From Candidatus Binataceae bacterium (GTDB lineage: Bacteria > Desulfobacterota > Binatia > Binatales > Binataceae), in NCBI GenBank assembly GCA_015478645.1, contig JADMIL010000004.1, positions 1 through 64,000 of the forward strand: a stretch of 64,000 bases of DNA, written 5' to 3'. Both the position numbers and the translations under genes were made by a program. The notes under the pieces were generated by a model, which saw only the letters and a program-made list of their open reading frames with translations, made no database searches and was not told where the DNA came from. Each line of letters opens with the position of its first letter. Positions within the stretch are counted from its first letter, which is position 1. This document shows positions 51,501-60,182 of this stretch, one piece after another.

Positions 51501-52316
51501 TTTGTCGGCGTCAGCGGCCATCCGTTTATCGAGCAGGACGGCGGCGGGATGGGACCGACGCTGGTCGCGCCGCAATTCCAGGGTGGTGGGACGGCGATCA
51601 TCAATTACGGGCAGACGCCGAGCGCTCCGGCGGTACTGATCAATCCGACACTGCCGGCCGGCGTGCCACTGTCGAACAACCTTTCCTTCGTCGAAGTGAT
51701 TGGATCGAACTCGATTCTGAGCGCGCTGCAACTCCAATCGGTGCCGACCTTCAGCGCCGGACTGAACCATATCGCGGTCAATGCGATCGCCAATCCGGCG
51801 CCGGCGTCGATCGCCGTGGTCGGCGCGACCGGCAGCACCGGCTACGGACCGTATTTCGTGGTCTGTCACGATATCAATGGCGGGGCGACGCTCCCGTCGA
51901 ACTCGTCGAACACAGTGGCTAATGGGCCTGCGACGCTGAGCGGCAGTGACTATATCCGAGTGACCTGGACGGGCCTGACCGGTTGCGCCTCGTGGGATGT
52001 TCTCAAGGGCAGCCTCACGACTTCAATCGCGACCGCGCTGCCGGCCGGCACGACCTCGTACAACGATATCGGCGGATCGACCAGCGCGTACACGCCGCCC
52101 GTCCGCAACACTACTGGCGATATCAGTTATGGCTCTGTGCTGACCAGCGCCGGGATGACCTATGCGAATCTGCCTTCTCCGACGGTCAACGGTGGGCGTT
52201 TCTATTGCAGCGATTGCGATCCGCCGGCGAATCCACCGGCCGCCTGTACGCATACCGGGACCAAGACCGGCGCGTTCGCCGATGGCGTCAACGGCGTCTG
52301 GCTATGCGCACCGTGA
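48567..52316 (+). CDS. large tail spike/fibre with pectate-lyase-type and LamG-like domains and a Sec signal peptide
   Basis: The 1249-aa protein begins with a clear signal peptide: basic n-region (RTIRSAGAGRKR), hydrophobic core LATLIFAGLITAAAVAIA and an AxA-type site AQAQ. Residues ~145-260 are fibre-like repeats (MGNNRLQWVRGGAQALDALSYGQSGAQLNGLDLNNNQL). Around 475-490, NAQADGNTDDGPAIQQAIYDAE starts a pectate-lyase superfamily beta-helix. Residues ~610-760 look like a concanavalin/LamG insertion (FASGFDIEFWMEQTT), after which the helix resumes. A fibronectin-like C-terminal region follows. Phage spikes normally lack export signals. It could instead be an exported host-surface protein carried by the phage. 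Confidence 0.75.
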   Translation: MMRFPSMIRTIRSAGAGRKRLATLIFAGLITAAAVAIAQAQYRPIPNYIGIGAGQEFRNDINNHLSGVTPIAPRIVSIPFAQLPAEQDGQEYWVPNATQANPCTAGGSGALAVGIRGQWNCLSGASGTALGGFPLTANVSAASHSIQNLAVNTATGDALSQGQSHLNELAPAQNVYSMGNNRLQWVRGGAQALDALSYGQSGAQLNGLDLNNNQLANLSAASASGQALAYAQNGAQLTTNQAAGALVSSSQNNANATSVAINAPAGIVAGNALVANIFWVSPTGTFTPPAGWTQIRADATSVSYGLTAGVFCKVATGSEPANYTFGFSVAQNVVGSISQISGITCATDGSSVSAGGANSITAPAFATTHSSDYVVAQGSSYNPASFTASIGGRLISDGNANGDLLVTGRINPGVNVPAVVYSGTLANVSLASQVAFVTATTIQSLPVLSGQIGASIQSLTASNSQVLNVQAAPYNAQADGNTDDGPAIQQAIYDAERAVPPTFPNPNLYPGGFGAVYLPRSATGKCYDIGKPIRVASGAIEIKGDDGTCIQKLYAGPTIINEGWGIDFLQYGPALVGTGQSLSTVGYLSSNTKNGFIDLAQLLDTTQINLATRFASGFDIEFWMEQTTTLGGNVFRSNPNNPGGGNGMVSITASGGAGNPVAASVNTTGGLVSLAACPSQTQNTAYDMALDWDGTTYRLFQGGVLCSSVASANAPVLGPFESMQLPALGGFDYWMAGGNISSPFQGYLDSMRFESVSEHVANYTPPTARFAADGNTVLLLNWDASLDGTQLGYTQNAAPVYLPVLGGGQNTIGTSMHLHNLELCADDGQMAHRGDGLFSQWAVGSEIDHVSCSNAVYAGLNFYNNDFGTIEHNNTVLSGMLGILHGVAWNGARAYDDAMDSQSIACEETVGDGGGGFHDSHQLCTNRGTLRYCKMYMGEAFTGQVDFENCDQEAGDSNFVASDLLQNPLISLQFNSPDFVGVSGHPFIEQDGGGMGPTLVAPQFQGGGTAIINYGQTPSAPAVLINPTLPAGVPLSNNLSFVEVIGSNSILSALQLQSVPTFSAGLNHIAVNAIANPAPASIAVVGATGSTGYGPYFVVCHDINGGATLPSNSSNTVANGPATLSGSDYIRVTWTGLTGCASWDVLKGSLTTSIATALPAGTTSYNDIGGSTSAYTPPVRNTTGDISYGSVLTSAGMTYANLPSPTVNGGRFYCSDCDPPANPPAACTHTGTKTGAFADGVNGVWLCAP

Positions 52317-52389
52317 GGGTGTGGGGTGCGCGGGCATGGGACGCGGGCAAGTCTGCGCAGCAGCGATTAATAAAAAAGAGGACAGGCAA

Positions 52390-52412
52390 GTGGAACCTCT
52401 GAGAGGTTCCAC
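52390..52412. repeat. near-perfect palindrome between convergent genes
   Basis: GTGGAACCTCT-G-AGAGGTTCCAC has 11-bp arms and a one-base centre. It shares GGAACCTCT with the outer arms of the dispersed repeat and lies between the spike and the convergent glycosyltransferase, at the right side of the prophage. It may be a terminator or a collapsed remnant of that repeat. Confidence 0.6.
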
Positions 52413-52490
52413 ACCTCCCGCAATAATCAGATGCGGGTCTGCTGCGGCCCTCGTTAGAGACGATTGAATCGGGCGCAGCGGGCACGGGGT

Positions 52491-53873
52491 TCAGGCGAAT
52501 TTCAGTTTAAGGACAGGCGAGACGCGGAGGGCCGCACCCGACCATCCGATGCCCGCGAAGATCGCCAGTAGCGGAATCGCGGGCATCCGGTAGCGGGCGT
52601 AGGCTTCCGCTCCCGCAGCCAGCGCGATCATCGCGAGCGCGAGGCCCAGGGGAATAAGCACGACGGCGACCTCGCGGGCGGACTTGCGGCGCACGGCGAC
52701 CAGCGCAAAGGCCACGCCAATCCAGGTAAGGGCGGTCAGCGCCAGTTGGAATATCACCAGCACAGTGAGTAATGGCGAATGCAATAGTTGATGGATTCTC
52801 GTACTCAATTGCCCGGTCGCGGCTAAATATACCGTCGCGCCGGCGTGAGTGCCGAGTAGTTCATTGAGACTGCCGCGGTCGGGCACCACGGCCAGCCACA
52901 GGAACGATCGCAGAGTCATCTCGATGGCGCCGCCCGGATCGTGGAGGAGAATTTGCTCGGCGTCGGCCGTCATACGCGAATCGAGCGCGGCCGGAGTGTC
53001 GGGATAATCGCGCGCGTCGGGCAGTCCAAGGCGGCGTGCGAGATCATCCATCACGGCGGAAAAGTCCTTGTGGCCGCGGTACCAGATGACGCCGCCGGCC
53101 TTGAAGTAGTAAAGATCGATGGCGACGTCGTTGCTGACCGTCCAGACGCCAGTGCGCGCGGCATTGCGGGCGGCCCATCCGGCGCAAGTCAGTGCCGGCA
53201 GGGCGAAAGCCAGCAATGCCACCGCGGCCATCTGGCGCCGGCTGATCGCCGGCAGCATCAGAACCGGTAGCGGCGCGAGAATCGGCAGCAGCAGGCCCAC
53301 CGGCCGCACTATGATCGCAAGCGCGAGCAACGCGGCGGCCGCGAAGATAGCGGCGAGCGCGCGCGCGTCAGATCTGCGGCGCGCGATTACCCACAACTGG
53401 GTAATGACGGCTACTGCAATAAGCGCCTGAAATAGTACATCGGAGAGAATTCGCGAGCCCTCCACGATCGATGAGAGGTCCAGCGCCACGATCGCTTCGG
53501 CGATTGCAGCGGCGCGAAGATCCCACCATACGGCGACGAAGTAGCCGACGGTGAGGCAGAGCGCCGCGCCGATCAGCGCCTGCACGGCGACCATCATGCG
53601 CAGCGACGGTAATACGGCCAGCAACAGCGGATAGCCGGGCGTGCGTAAGATCTCGGCGCCGGCGCAATGCCCGTCGACCAGCCGTGCGAAGCCGCATCCC
53701 GCGCGCAGGCCCTGCGCCAGCTCGACGTAGCGAGGCGAGTCGGCGTTAGCCATCGCCCACGCCGATCCGGGCCGCATCAGCGGAGCGAGGCGCAGCGCCA
53801 GTGCGAGCAGCGCCAGCGCCAAAAGAATCCAGACGCATCGCGCGCGGCGATCGATCGCGCGGTCCGCGGACAT
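52491..53873 (-). CDS. GT39/ArnT-like membrane glycosyltransferase, copy 1
   Basis: The 460-aa multi-span protein resembles the ArnT/PMT (GT39-like, GT-C fold) glycosyltransferases that use polyprenyl-phosphate sugars. After the first span, NADSPRYVELAQGLRAGCGFARLVDGHC holds the conserved acidic residue of the first periplasmic loop, and EILRTPGYPLLLAVLP follows. About ten hydrophobic segments and a soluble loop (YYFKAGGVIWYRGHKDFSAVMDDL) complete it. I prefer ATG 53873 to the track start 53945. It is the downstream member of a tandem pair. Acceptor could be lipid A, O-antigen or protein. Confidence 0.78.
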   Translation of the reverse strand: MSADRAIDRRARCVWILLALALLALALRLAPLMRPGSAWAMANADSPRYVELAQGLRAGCGFARLVDGHCAGAEILRTPGYPLLLAVLPSLRMMVAVQALIGAALCLTVGYFVAVWWDLRAAAIAEAIVALDLSSIVEGSRILSDVLFQALIAVAVITQLWVIARRRSDARALAAIFAAAALLALAIIVRPVGLLLPILAPLPVLMLPAISRRQMAAVALLAFALPALTCAGWAARNAARTGVWTVSNDVAIDLYYFKAGGVIWYRGHKDFSAVMDDLARRLGLPDARDYPDTPAALDSRMTADAEQILLHDPGGAIEMTLRSFLWLAVVPDRGSLNELLGTHAGATVYLAATGQLSTRIHQLLHSPLLTVLVIFQLALTALTWIGVAFALVAVRRKSAREVAVVLIPLGLALAMIALAAGAEAYARYRMPAIPLLAIFAGIGWSGAALRVSPVLKLKFA

Positions 53874-53902
53874 CGAGGAACCTTGCGGGGGACCACCGGG
53901 CG

Positions 53903-55284
53903 TCAATCGATCGTCTCGCGAGTCATGCGTACGGCGTTCGACCATCCAACCCCCGCCAGCCTCGCGAGGAACGGGATCGCGGGAGTCCGCATACGCCCGG
54001 TGGCTTCCGGGCCAGCGGCCAAAACCATCATCAGCATTGCAACTACCAGCGGAATGAGTAGGAGAAATGCCGGGGTGGCTTGCTCTTTTAGGAGTGCCAG
54101 GACTGCGCGCACGACACCGACCCAGACAAAGATCATCATCAGAACATCGAGTATGATTAGCTCGGTCAGCGCGCGCGAATGGAATAGATCATGTAGCCGG
54201 CGTGTAATTCCAATGGCGGCCGGATACGTCACCGAGGTGCCGCCGTACAGCCCAAGAAATACGTTCAGATCGCTGCGGTCGGGAACAATGGTGAGCCAGA
54301 GAAACGATCGAATCGTCATCCGCACGGTGGCGATCGGGTCGGCGGTGAGTATGTGGATACTGCGGCGAATCGTTTCGTGGTAGAGCTCGGGCGAGTAGTA
54401 CTCTGAAGGTTTTGGGAGGCCCGGTGCGTGAGCGAGAGAATTTATCGCGTCGGCCAGGGTACCACCTTCATGCACCCAAATGACGCCGCCAGCGCGGTAG
54501 TAATAAAGGTTGATGGCTCCGATTGTACTGAGCGTCCAAATGCCGGTGCTACGGCCGTTGCGAATTACCCAGGACCCCGCGATCAGCGCCGGCAGGAGGA
54601 AGGCGGCGGCACCAAGAGCTAGCTTGCGTTTGAGTTCGGCTTCGCGGACGAACACGACCGGAACCGGCGCGAGCAGCGGCAGCAGAAAACCGATGGGCCG
54701 CACGAGCGCCGCCACACCCAGAATTAGCGCCGCGCCGAGGATGCACAGCGTGGCCGCGCGATTAAGGCGAGGCAACAACGCCGCCGAAAGGCCTAGCAGC
54801 GCAGCCGCAGTCAATAAATTTGGAATAGGCATTCGGTCATCAGGCTGCCGCTGGCGACGATTGACGGAAGGTCGCAGGCCAGGAGCAGTGCGGCGATGGC
54901 GCCGGCCGCGATGCCCCAGCGACGGTAGACAAAAGTTCCCAGGAGCGAGCAGATCGCCGCGGACAGGCAGGCTTGCAACGCGATCGCGAATCGCGGCGAC
55001 GGCATCAGGCGCAGGAAAACCGGATATCCAGGGGTGCGCAAGGTCTCCGGCGGGGCGCATTTTGAGTCCACCAGGCGGGCGAATCCGCAGCCATGGCGTA
55101 ACCCGTCGGCCAACTCTGTGTACTGGACCGAATCGTACGATGAAAATGCCCAGCTGATACCCGGGCGCGCCAAGGTCAGGAGGCGCAGGCCCAGGGCAAG
55201 CAAGGTAATCGCATACAGTAGCGCGCGGGCTTTAACGGATGGGCGCAGTGACGCGGTAGTCACAAGGCCTCCGGTCGCACGCAA
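53903..55284 (-). pseudogene. GT39/ArnT-like membrane glycosyltransferase, copy 2, frameshifted
   Basis: The paralogue of copy 1 is split into two frames. 54811-55284 gives the N-terminal part (SSYDSVQYTELADGLRHGCGFARLVDSKCAPPETLRTPGYP), ending TECLFQIY-stop. The frame of 53903-55060 continues LLTAAALLGLSAALLPRLNRAA to the end. The break falls in a short A-run (CAAATTT) near 54828; one extra A would restore CTA TTC CAA AAT TTA. Either a homopolymer sequencing error or a recent inactivation is possible. Shared phrases (GCGFARLVD, LRTPGYP, RAGGVIW) prove duplication. Confidence 0.78.
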
Positions 55285-55318
55285 TGCGGCGAAGCATGAC
55301 GATCGATGACGCGGCGGG

Positions 55319-57700
55319 TCACGGCTTGACCGGCGGCACCGGAGCAGCTGGCGGCGCGGCGGGTGCGCCGCCTTCAGAGACCGCCGTGGCGGCGGCGACT
55401 CCGGCAGCGACTCCGGCGGCGCCGGCGGCGGCCTGCGCGATCGGCGTGAGTCCGGTGTGGGGATCGGCAGCGCCCGTGGCGCCAGCTGCGGCGGGGGTGG
55501 CCGACGCGTGATCTGCGCCGTCGGCGGCGTCCGCGCCGCGGCTTTTGTCGGGAGCGGCGGCCGACGCGCCTTCCCCGGCAGTGCGCTCGGCCACGGCCTG
55601 CAGCGCGGGCGTGCCTTGCATCGCCAGGCGCAGACCGGGCTCGCGATCGATAGCGTCGACCAGGCGGCGCGCGATTTCGTCGGCGCTCTGCACGGCGCTC
55701 TGCAGGGGCACCGGATAGCGCACGATGATCTCGAGCCCGGCCACGCCCAGGCGCAGGCGGCTCTGCGGACGGGGAGTCTCGAAGCGGACGTTGAGGGTGG
55801 ATTCGGTGTTGCGGTAATCGCGCTGGACGGCGTCGCGATAGCGCGCGAAGACCGCGCCGACCACCTCCTCGAGGCGTTTCTCCGCCAGCCGGTAGTCGCA
55901 GTCGGGAGCCAGCGTGAGGCGCAGTTCGTTCCAGGAGTAATTCGAGCCCGGAATCTGTTTGAAGAAATTGCCGTTGAACTGGAACACCGTCGAGTTGGGA
56001 AAGACCACCACGCGGCCGGTCGGCTGGCGTCCGTCGGCGTCCTCCGAAAGCTCCATCAGGGTGAGCTTCAAGAGCCCGGTCTCGAGCACGTCACCGGTGA
56101 TGCCGGAAAGCTGTACGCGCTCGCCCACGCGCACGCCAAAGCGGCCGCTCAAATAGAAATAGCCGGCAAACGACAGGATGACGTTCTGCAGCGTAATCGC
56201 GATGCCGGCCGCCGCAAAGCCCATCACGGTGCCGAGCGTGCCCAGCTCATTGGCAAAGTCGAAAACCAGTATGAGTGCGATAATCACGGCGACCGCCAGG
56301 CGCCGCACCTGCATCAATTGATGGCGGCGCGACAGGTCGACGACGTAGCGAAAGGTGAGCGCGCGCCAGATGAAGGCCCCGGCAAAAACAATCGCGAGCA
56401 GCGCACCGAGTCCAAGCAGACGCATCATCAGCGTGCGCAATTCTTCGTGAACCTGGGAACTGAGCGCCGTCCGCCAGCGCGCGAGATTGGCGTTGTAGAG
56501 ATTGAGCAGGACGATCGTCTTGGCCAGCGGCAGAATCGCGCTCGAGACCAGCTTGTGCCGCGCGTTCAGGGCCTGGAAGAGCTGCTGGCTCTGGCGCAGG
56601 GTGGCGATATCGCTCGAAGCGGTGGCGGCGGCCGCGCGCACGCCTTGTTGATCGATATCGTGCAGGGTCGCGAGCAGCGGTGCGCGCTGGGTTTCGGTCG
56701 CGGCGAGGAGCTGGCGGGTGAGCGCCATGGCATCGGCGATCGTCTGATCTTTGCGCTGGAGGCGCAAAATCGCGTCGAGGCTGCCGAAGAAGCCGTCGGA
56801 CGGCGCGCGGGCCGCGGCGGGCGCAGACGCCGGAACGCTAAGCGCGGGCGCCGGCGCGCCGGCCACCAGCGTGGTCGGCGCCGCCTGGCCCTGCGTAACG
56901 GCGACCGGCCGCACCGAGCGCTCGAGTTCGTCGATTTGTCCGCTGAGGCCGGTCTCGACGCCGGTTGCGGCCAACCCGGCGCCGCCCTCGAATTCGATCA
57001 GCGCGTTGAGCAAATCGACGTGCGACTGCGCCAGATCGAGTTCGCCCTGGGTGGCGACGATTTCGCGCGTGAGGCGATCGCGATCGTGCTTGGCGGCTTT
57101 CTGCAACCGCGCACGCAAATCCTTGAGATGGGCCTGGCTGGCGTCGATCGCGGCCTGCGCCTGAGCGCGGCGCGCGACCAATTGGTTATAGTCCGTGCCA
57201 TCGACGCCGGCCCGCGGGCCAGGGGCGGCCGCCGCCCCGATACTGGCGGCTGGATTCCGCGCTCCGCCGTCAGCCCTGATCAGGTCGGCCGCGGCGCGCG
57301 CATACTCGAAAGCCATCGTCAGCACTTCGCCGGCCATCTGGCGATCGTCGGCGACGAACAGGATCTCCACCGGGTCGTGCGCCGTCTGCACCTCGATCGC
57401 CAGATGACGACTCCAGCCGATGACCGCGCTCAGATAGGTGATGACGCCGGCGCGCGCGGCCGCCGCGGGATCGAGGGCCGCCGCCGGGGCAATCGCCGTG
57501 GCGCCGGCCGACGGTGCGACGGACGGCGCGGGTGATCGCGCCGCACTCGCCTCGGCGGCCATTGACGCGGGCGATGCGGCGGGCGAGGCGATCACCGTCG
57601 GCGTCGCCGCGGCCGCACCGCCAAGCGGCACGCCGAGGATCGCCGCGATGAGCGCGCTCGCAAGCGCGATCGCGGTGCGGATATGACGTGGATGAAACAT
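55319..57700 (-). CDS. MscS-family mechanosensitive channel with large periplasmic N-terminus
   Basis: The 793-aa protein has a signal-like hydrophobic N-terminus (TAIALASALIAAILGVPLGGAAAA). A long Ala-rich coiled-coil periplasmic region follows (RRAQAQAAIDASQAHLKDLRARLQKAAKHDRDRLTREI). Spans cluster at ~430-530, and the MscS pore helix is GFAAAGIAITLQNVILSFAGYFYLSGRF, followed by the beta domain VGERVQLSGITGDVLETGLLKLTLMEL. The last ~100 residues are Ala/Pro-rich and disordered. It would open under membrane tension and release solutes in osmotic downshock. The family layout is closest to MscK/YbdG-like large channels. Confidence 0.88.
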   Translation of the reverse strand: MFHPRHIRTAIALASALIAAILGVPLGGAAAATPTVIASPAASPASMAAEASAARSPAPSVAPSAGATAIAPAAALDPAAAARAGVITYLSAVIGWSRHLAIEVQTAHDPVEILFVADDRQMAGEVLTMAFEYARAAADLIRADGGARNPAASIGAAAAPGPRAGVDGTDYNQLVARRAQAQAAIDASQAHLKDLRARLQKAAKHDRDRLTREIVATQGELDLAQSHVDLLNALIEFEGGAGLAATGVETGLSGQIDELERSVRPVAVTQGQAAPTTLVAGAPAPALSVPASAPAAARAPSDGFFGSLDAILRLQRKDQTIADAMALTRQLLAATETQRAPLLATLHDIDQQGVRAAAATASSDIATLRQSQQLFQALNARHKLVSSAILPLAKTIVLLNLYNANLARWRTALSSQVHEELRTLMMRLLGLGALLAIVFAGAFIWRALTFRYVVDLSRRHQLMQVRRLAVAVIIALILVFDFANELGTLGTVMGFAAAGIAITLQNVILSFAGYFYLSGRFGVRVGERVQLSGITGDVLETGLLKLTLMELSEDADGRQPTGRVVVFPNSTVFQFNGNFFKQIPGSNYSWNELRLTLAPDCDYRLAEKRLEEVVGAVFARYRDAVQRDYRNTESTLNVRFETPRPQSRLRLGVAGLEIIVRYPVPLQSAVQSADEIARRLVDAIDREPGLRLAMQGTPALQAVAERTAGEGASAAAPDKSRGADAADGADHASATPAAAGATGAADPHTGLTPIAQAAAGAAGVAAGVAAATAVSEGGAPAAPPAAPVPPVKP

Positions 57701-57856
57701 CGCGAACGCCGATTAGATTATCATTTGCCACCTGGCGCATCGATTGTTGCGCGACCTGCGCGGTTTGCGCGGATCGCCTAGCAACACCCCTCAGCGTCGC
57801 GTCGCGCGCCATGACCGATCGCATGAGAGCAGCGCCCGAAGAAATTTTTCGCGCCG

Positions 57857-57896
57857 CAAAAAGAAAGAGGCAGGCAGTGGGGAGCCTGCCTGCCTC
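57857..57896 (-). terminator. rho-independent terminator (minus strand)
   Basis: On the minus strand, GAGGCAGGCAG pairs with CTGCCTGCCTC (11 bp) and is followed by TTTCTTTTT. It lies 60 bases after the small exported-protein gene and before the MscS gene, ending the former transcript. Confidence 0.85.
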
Positions 57897-57956
57897 CGGG
57901 GAAGGGAACGAAATGCGAGCGCTTGCGGGGTTCGCGCGCCTCGCCAGCGCGAAGAC

Positions 57957-58307
57957 TCAGCGTGAAACGCGCAGCGGCGCAATCAAGTTGGGAGTTTCGG
58001 GCAGCGTGGCCTCACCCTTTTCGGCATGGGCGACGGCTTCATCGTAATGGCCGAAGTCGTACATGCGCTCGGCCGCAAAATACTCGTGCTCGGCCTTGGG
58101 GCTGTAGAAGGCGTGCCTTTCCGCCGCCTGCAAATGCAGATGCAGTTCGAACAATTGCCACAGGACCTGATCCTGGGTCGGCACGACCTCGGCGGTAACC
58201 TCCTGCATCTGCCCGGCCGGAGGATCAAACGACCAGGCGGGTACGACCGCGGCGCCGGCGATCGCGATCGCCGCGACGATCGAAGCTGAGGTGCGAACAA
58301 CTCTCAT
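57957..58307 (-). CDS. small exported protein of unknown function
   Basis: The ATG at 58307 (116 aa) gives a proper signal peptide MRVVRTSASIVAAIAIAGAAVVPAWSFDPP; the track start at 58388 adds an unrelated stretch. The mature part (VLWQLFELHLHLQAAERHAFYSPKAEHEYFAAERMYDFGHYDEAVAHAEKGEATLPE) is helical and TPR-like, with one YDFGHYDEAVAHAEKG unit. No family is recognised. It is a monocistronic gene with its own terminator. Confidence 0.65.
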   Translation of the reverse strand: MRVVRTSASIVAAIAIAGAAVVPAWSFDPPAGQMQEVTAEVVPTQDQVLWQLFELHLHLQAAERHAFYSPKAEHEYFAAERMYDFGHYDEAVAHAEKGEATLPETPNLIAPLRVSR

Positions 58308-58661
58308 TGCGATGCTAATTCCTGCGCAAATTAAATTCGAGCTGGCGTCGGCTCGGAAAGAATCCGTACGCCGCTCGATTTGGATCAATGGTAGAGCGAA
58401 GAGCGTGCCATCGCCGGCGCGAAGTCCCGGGACGCGTTAGTCTACCCCTGTCGGCTGCCTGGCGATCGGCGAAACAACCGTGATTGCGGGCTTATTTGAT
58501 CATTTGACGATCGATCGGACGATCTCGCGCGCGGCCGACCGAGGACTCAGTGCGAGCCGTGCGGGGTCGCGTTATGCGACGAAACTGACTATCGCCTCGC
58601 ACGATGCGAATCACCGACGATACGAACCGTCAGCGGCGATGAATGATTCGCGGCGATGCCC
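58308..58661. other. intergenic region, nothing recognised
   Basis: About 350 bases between the start of the exported-protein gene and the glnA terminator. The 91-aa ORF on the plus strand has no recognisable content and no ribosome-binding site. Confidence 0.4.
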
Positions 58662-58700
58662 AAAAAGCGCGGGCGGCGGGAAACCTCCCGCCGCCTGCGC
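58662..58700 (-). terminator. terminator of glnA (minus strand)
   Basis: On the minus strand GCGCAGGCGGCGGG pairs with CCCGCCGCCCGCGC (13 of 14 bp) and is followed by TTTTTG. It lies 43 bases beyond the glnA stop codon. Confidence 0.85.
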
Positions 58701-58742
58701 GACTCAGTTCGACAATCCGCAATCGGCCGCAATCGGCCGCGA

Positions 58743-60182
58743 TCAGCCGTCGTAGTAGAGCGCGAACTCGTACGGATGCGGCCGCAGGCGAATCGCACTG
58801 ACCTCTTTCGCCATCTTGTATTCGATCCAGGTCTCGATCAGCTCCTCGCTGAAGACATCGCCCTTGAGCAGGAACTCATGATCCTTCTTCAGATTGGAGA
58901 GCGACTCCTCGAGCGACGCGGGCATACTCGGCACTTCGGCCAGTTCGGCGGGCGAGAGCGCGTAGATGTCCTTGTCGAGCGGTTTGCCCGGATCGAGCCG
59001 GCGCTGGATACCGTCGAGTCCCGCCATCAGCATCGCGGAGAACGCGAGATACGGGTTGCAGGTCGGATCGGGGAAGCGGACCTCGATCCGTTTGGCCTTG
59101 GGCGACGGCGAGTACATCGGGATGCGCACCGAGGCGGATCGATTGCGCGCCGAGTAGGCAAGATTGATCGGCGCCTCGAAGCCCGGGACCAGCCGGCGAT
59201 AGGAGTTCGTGCCGGGATTGGTGAAGGCGGCGATCGACGGCGCGTGATGCAGGATGCCCGCGATGTAGTGCATCGCGATCTCCGACATGCCGGCGTAGCC
59301 GTTGCCGGCGAACAGCGGCGTGTCGCCCTTCCAGATGCTCTGATGGGTATGCATGCCGGTGCCGTTATCGCCGAAGATCGGCTTGGGCATGAAGGTCGCG
59401 GTCTTGCCATGGCGCACGGCGACGTTCTTGACGATGTATTTGTACCACATCAGCCAGTCGGCCATCTTGGTCAGCGGCTGGAAGCGCATGTCGATTTCCG
59501 CCTGGCCGGCGGTCGCGACCTCGTGATGCTGCTTCTCGATGCGGATGCCGATCTTCTGCATCTCCATCACCATTTCGGTGCGGATATCCTGCAAGGTGTC
59601 GACCGGCGGAACGGGAAAGTAGCCCTGCTTGTTCTTGATCGTGTAGCCGGGATTGTGGCCGCCGGCCAGGGTCTTTTCCTTGCCGCTGTTCCAGTTGCCC
59701 TCGTCGGAATCGATGAAGTGATAGCTCGAGTTCTGCGTGGTGTCGAAGCGCACGCTGTCGAAAATGAAGAACTCCGGCTCGGGTCCGATGTACGAAGTAT
59801 CGCCGATGCCGGTCGATTTCAGATAGGCCTCGGCCTTGGCCGAAATGTTGCGCGGGTCGCGCGGGTACTTCTCGCGCGTGATGGCGTCTTCGACATTGCC
59901 CAGCAGGGTTAACGTCGGCTCCTTGTAGAAGGGATCGAGCACGGCGCTGTCGGGGTCGGGGATGATCAGCATGTCGCTGTTGTTGATCTCCGACCAGCCG
60001 CGAATCGACGAACCATCAAACCCGAGACCGGCTTCAAAGGCCTCCTCGTCCTTGAACTCGGAAATCGGGGCAGTAAAATGCTGCCACGTGCCGAGCAGGT
60101 CGATAAATTTTATATCGACCATCGCTACGCCCTTGTCCTTGATCATCTGTAAAACTTGTTTCGGAGTCATCTGACGCGCCAT
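58743..60182 (-). CDS. glnA: glutamine synthetase type I
   Basis: The 479-aa protein is a full-length GSI. It shows the beta-grasp start [30 protein letters not shown] with the metal-binding Glu pair, [16 protein letters not shown], the ATP-binding [32 protein letters not shown] and [25 protein letters not shown] Tyr occurs in [15 protein letters not shown], where the adenylylated Tyr of GSI-beta enzymes lies (usually NLYDLPP), so GlnE control is possible. The reaction is ATP + glutamate + ammonia to glutamine. It is transcribed alone; no glnB or ntrBC neighbour is present. Confidence 0.96.
   Translation of the reverse strand: MARQMTPKQVLQMIKDKGVAMVDIKFIDLLGTWQHFTAPISEFKDEEAFEAGLGFDGSSIRGWSEINNSDMLIIPDPDSAVLDPFYKEPTLTLLGNVEDAITREKYPRDPRNISAKAEAYLKSTGIGDTSYIGPEPEFFIFDSVRFDTTQNSSYHFIDSDEGNWNSGKEKTLAGGHNPGYTIKNKQGYFPVPPVDTLQDIRTEMVMEMQKIGIRIEKQHHEVATAGQAEIDMRFQPLTKMADWLMWYKYIVKNVAVRHGKTATFMPKPIFGDNGTGMHTHQSIWKGDTPLFAGNGYAGMSEIAMHYIAGILHHAPSIAAFTNPGTNSYRRLVPGFEAPINLAYSARNRSASVRIPMYSPSPKAKRIEVRFPDPTCNPYLAFSAMLMAGLDGIQRRLDPGKPLDKDIYALSPAELAEVPSMPASLEESLSNLKKDHEFLLKGDVFSEELIETWIEYKMAKEVSAIRLRPHPYEFALYYDG

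Larger units (their letters stand above)
22501..52412. mobile_element. prophage with Mu-like head and P2-like contractile tail
   Basis: The interval runs from the repressor to just past the tail spike and contains a nearly complete set of lysis, packaging, head and tail genes in standard order, almost all on the plus strand. Several genes (terminase, portal) use codons such as ATA and CTA that the flanking host genes avoid. No transposase, integrase, replication gene or Mu F-type minor head protein was found. Borders are set by the first and last phage genes; the exact ends were not seen, and the right one could lie beyond the glycosyltransferases at ~55.3 kb. Confidence 0.85.

Noticed and set aside
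55457-57535. 692-aa plus-strand ORF
   Set aside because: Antisense shadow of the MscS-family gene.
58656-59912. 418-aa plus-strand ORF
   Set aside because: Antisense shadow of glnA.
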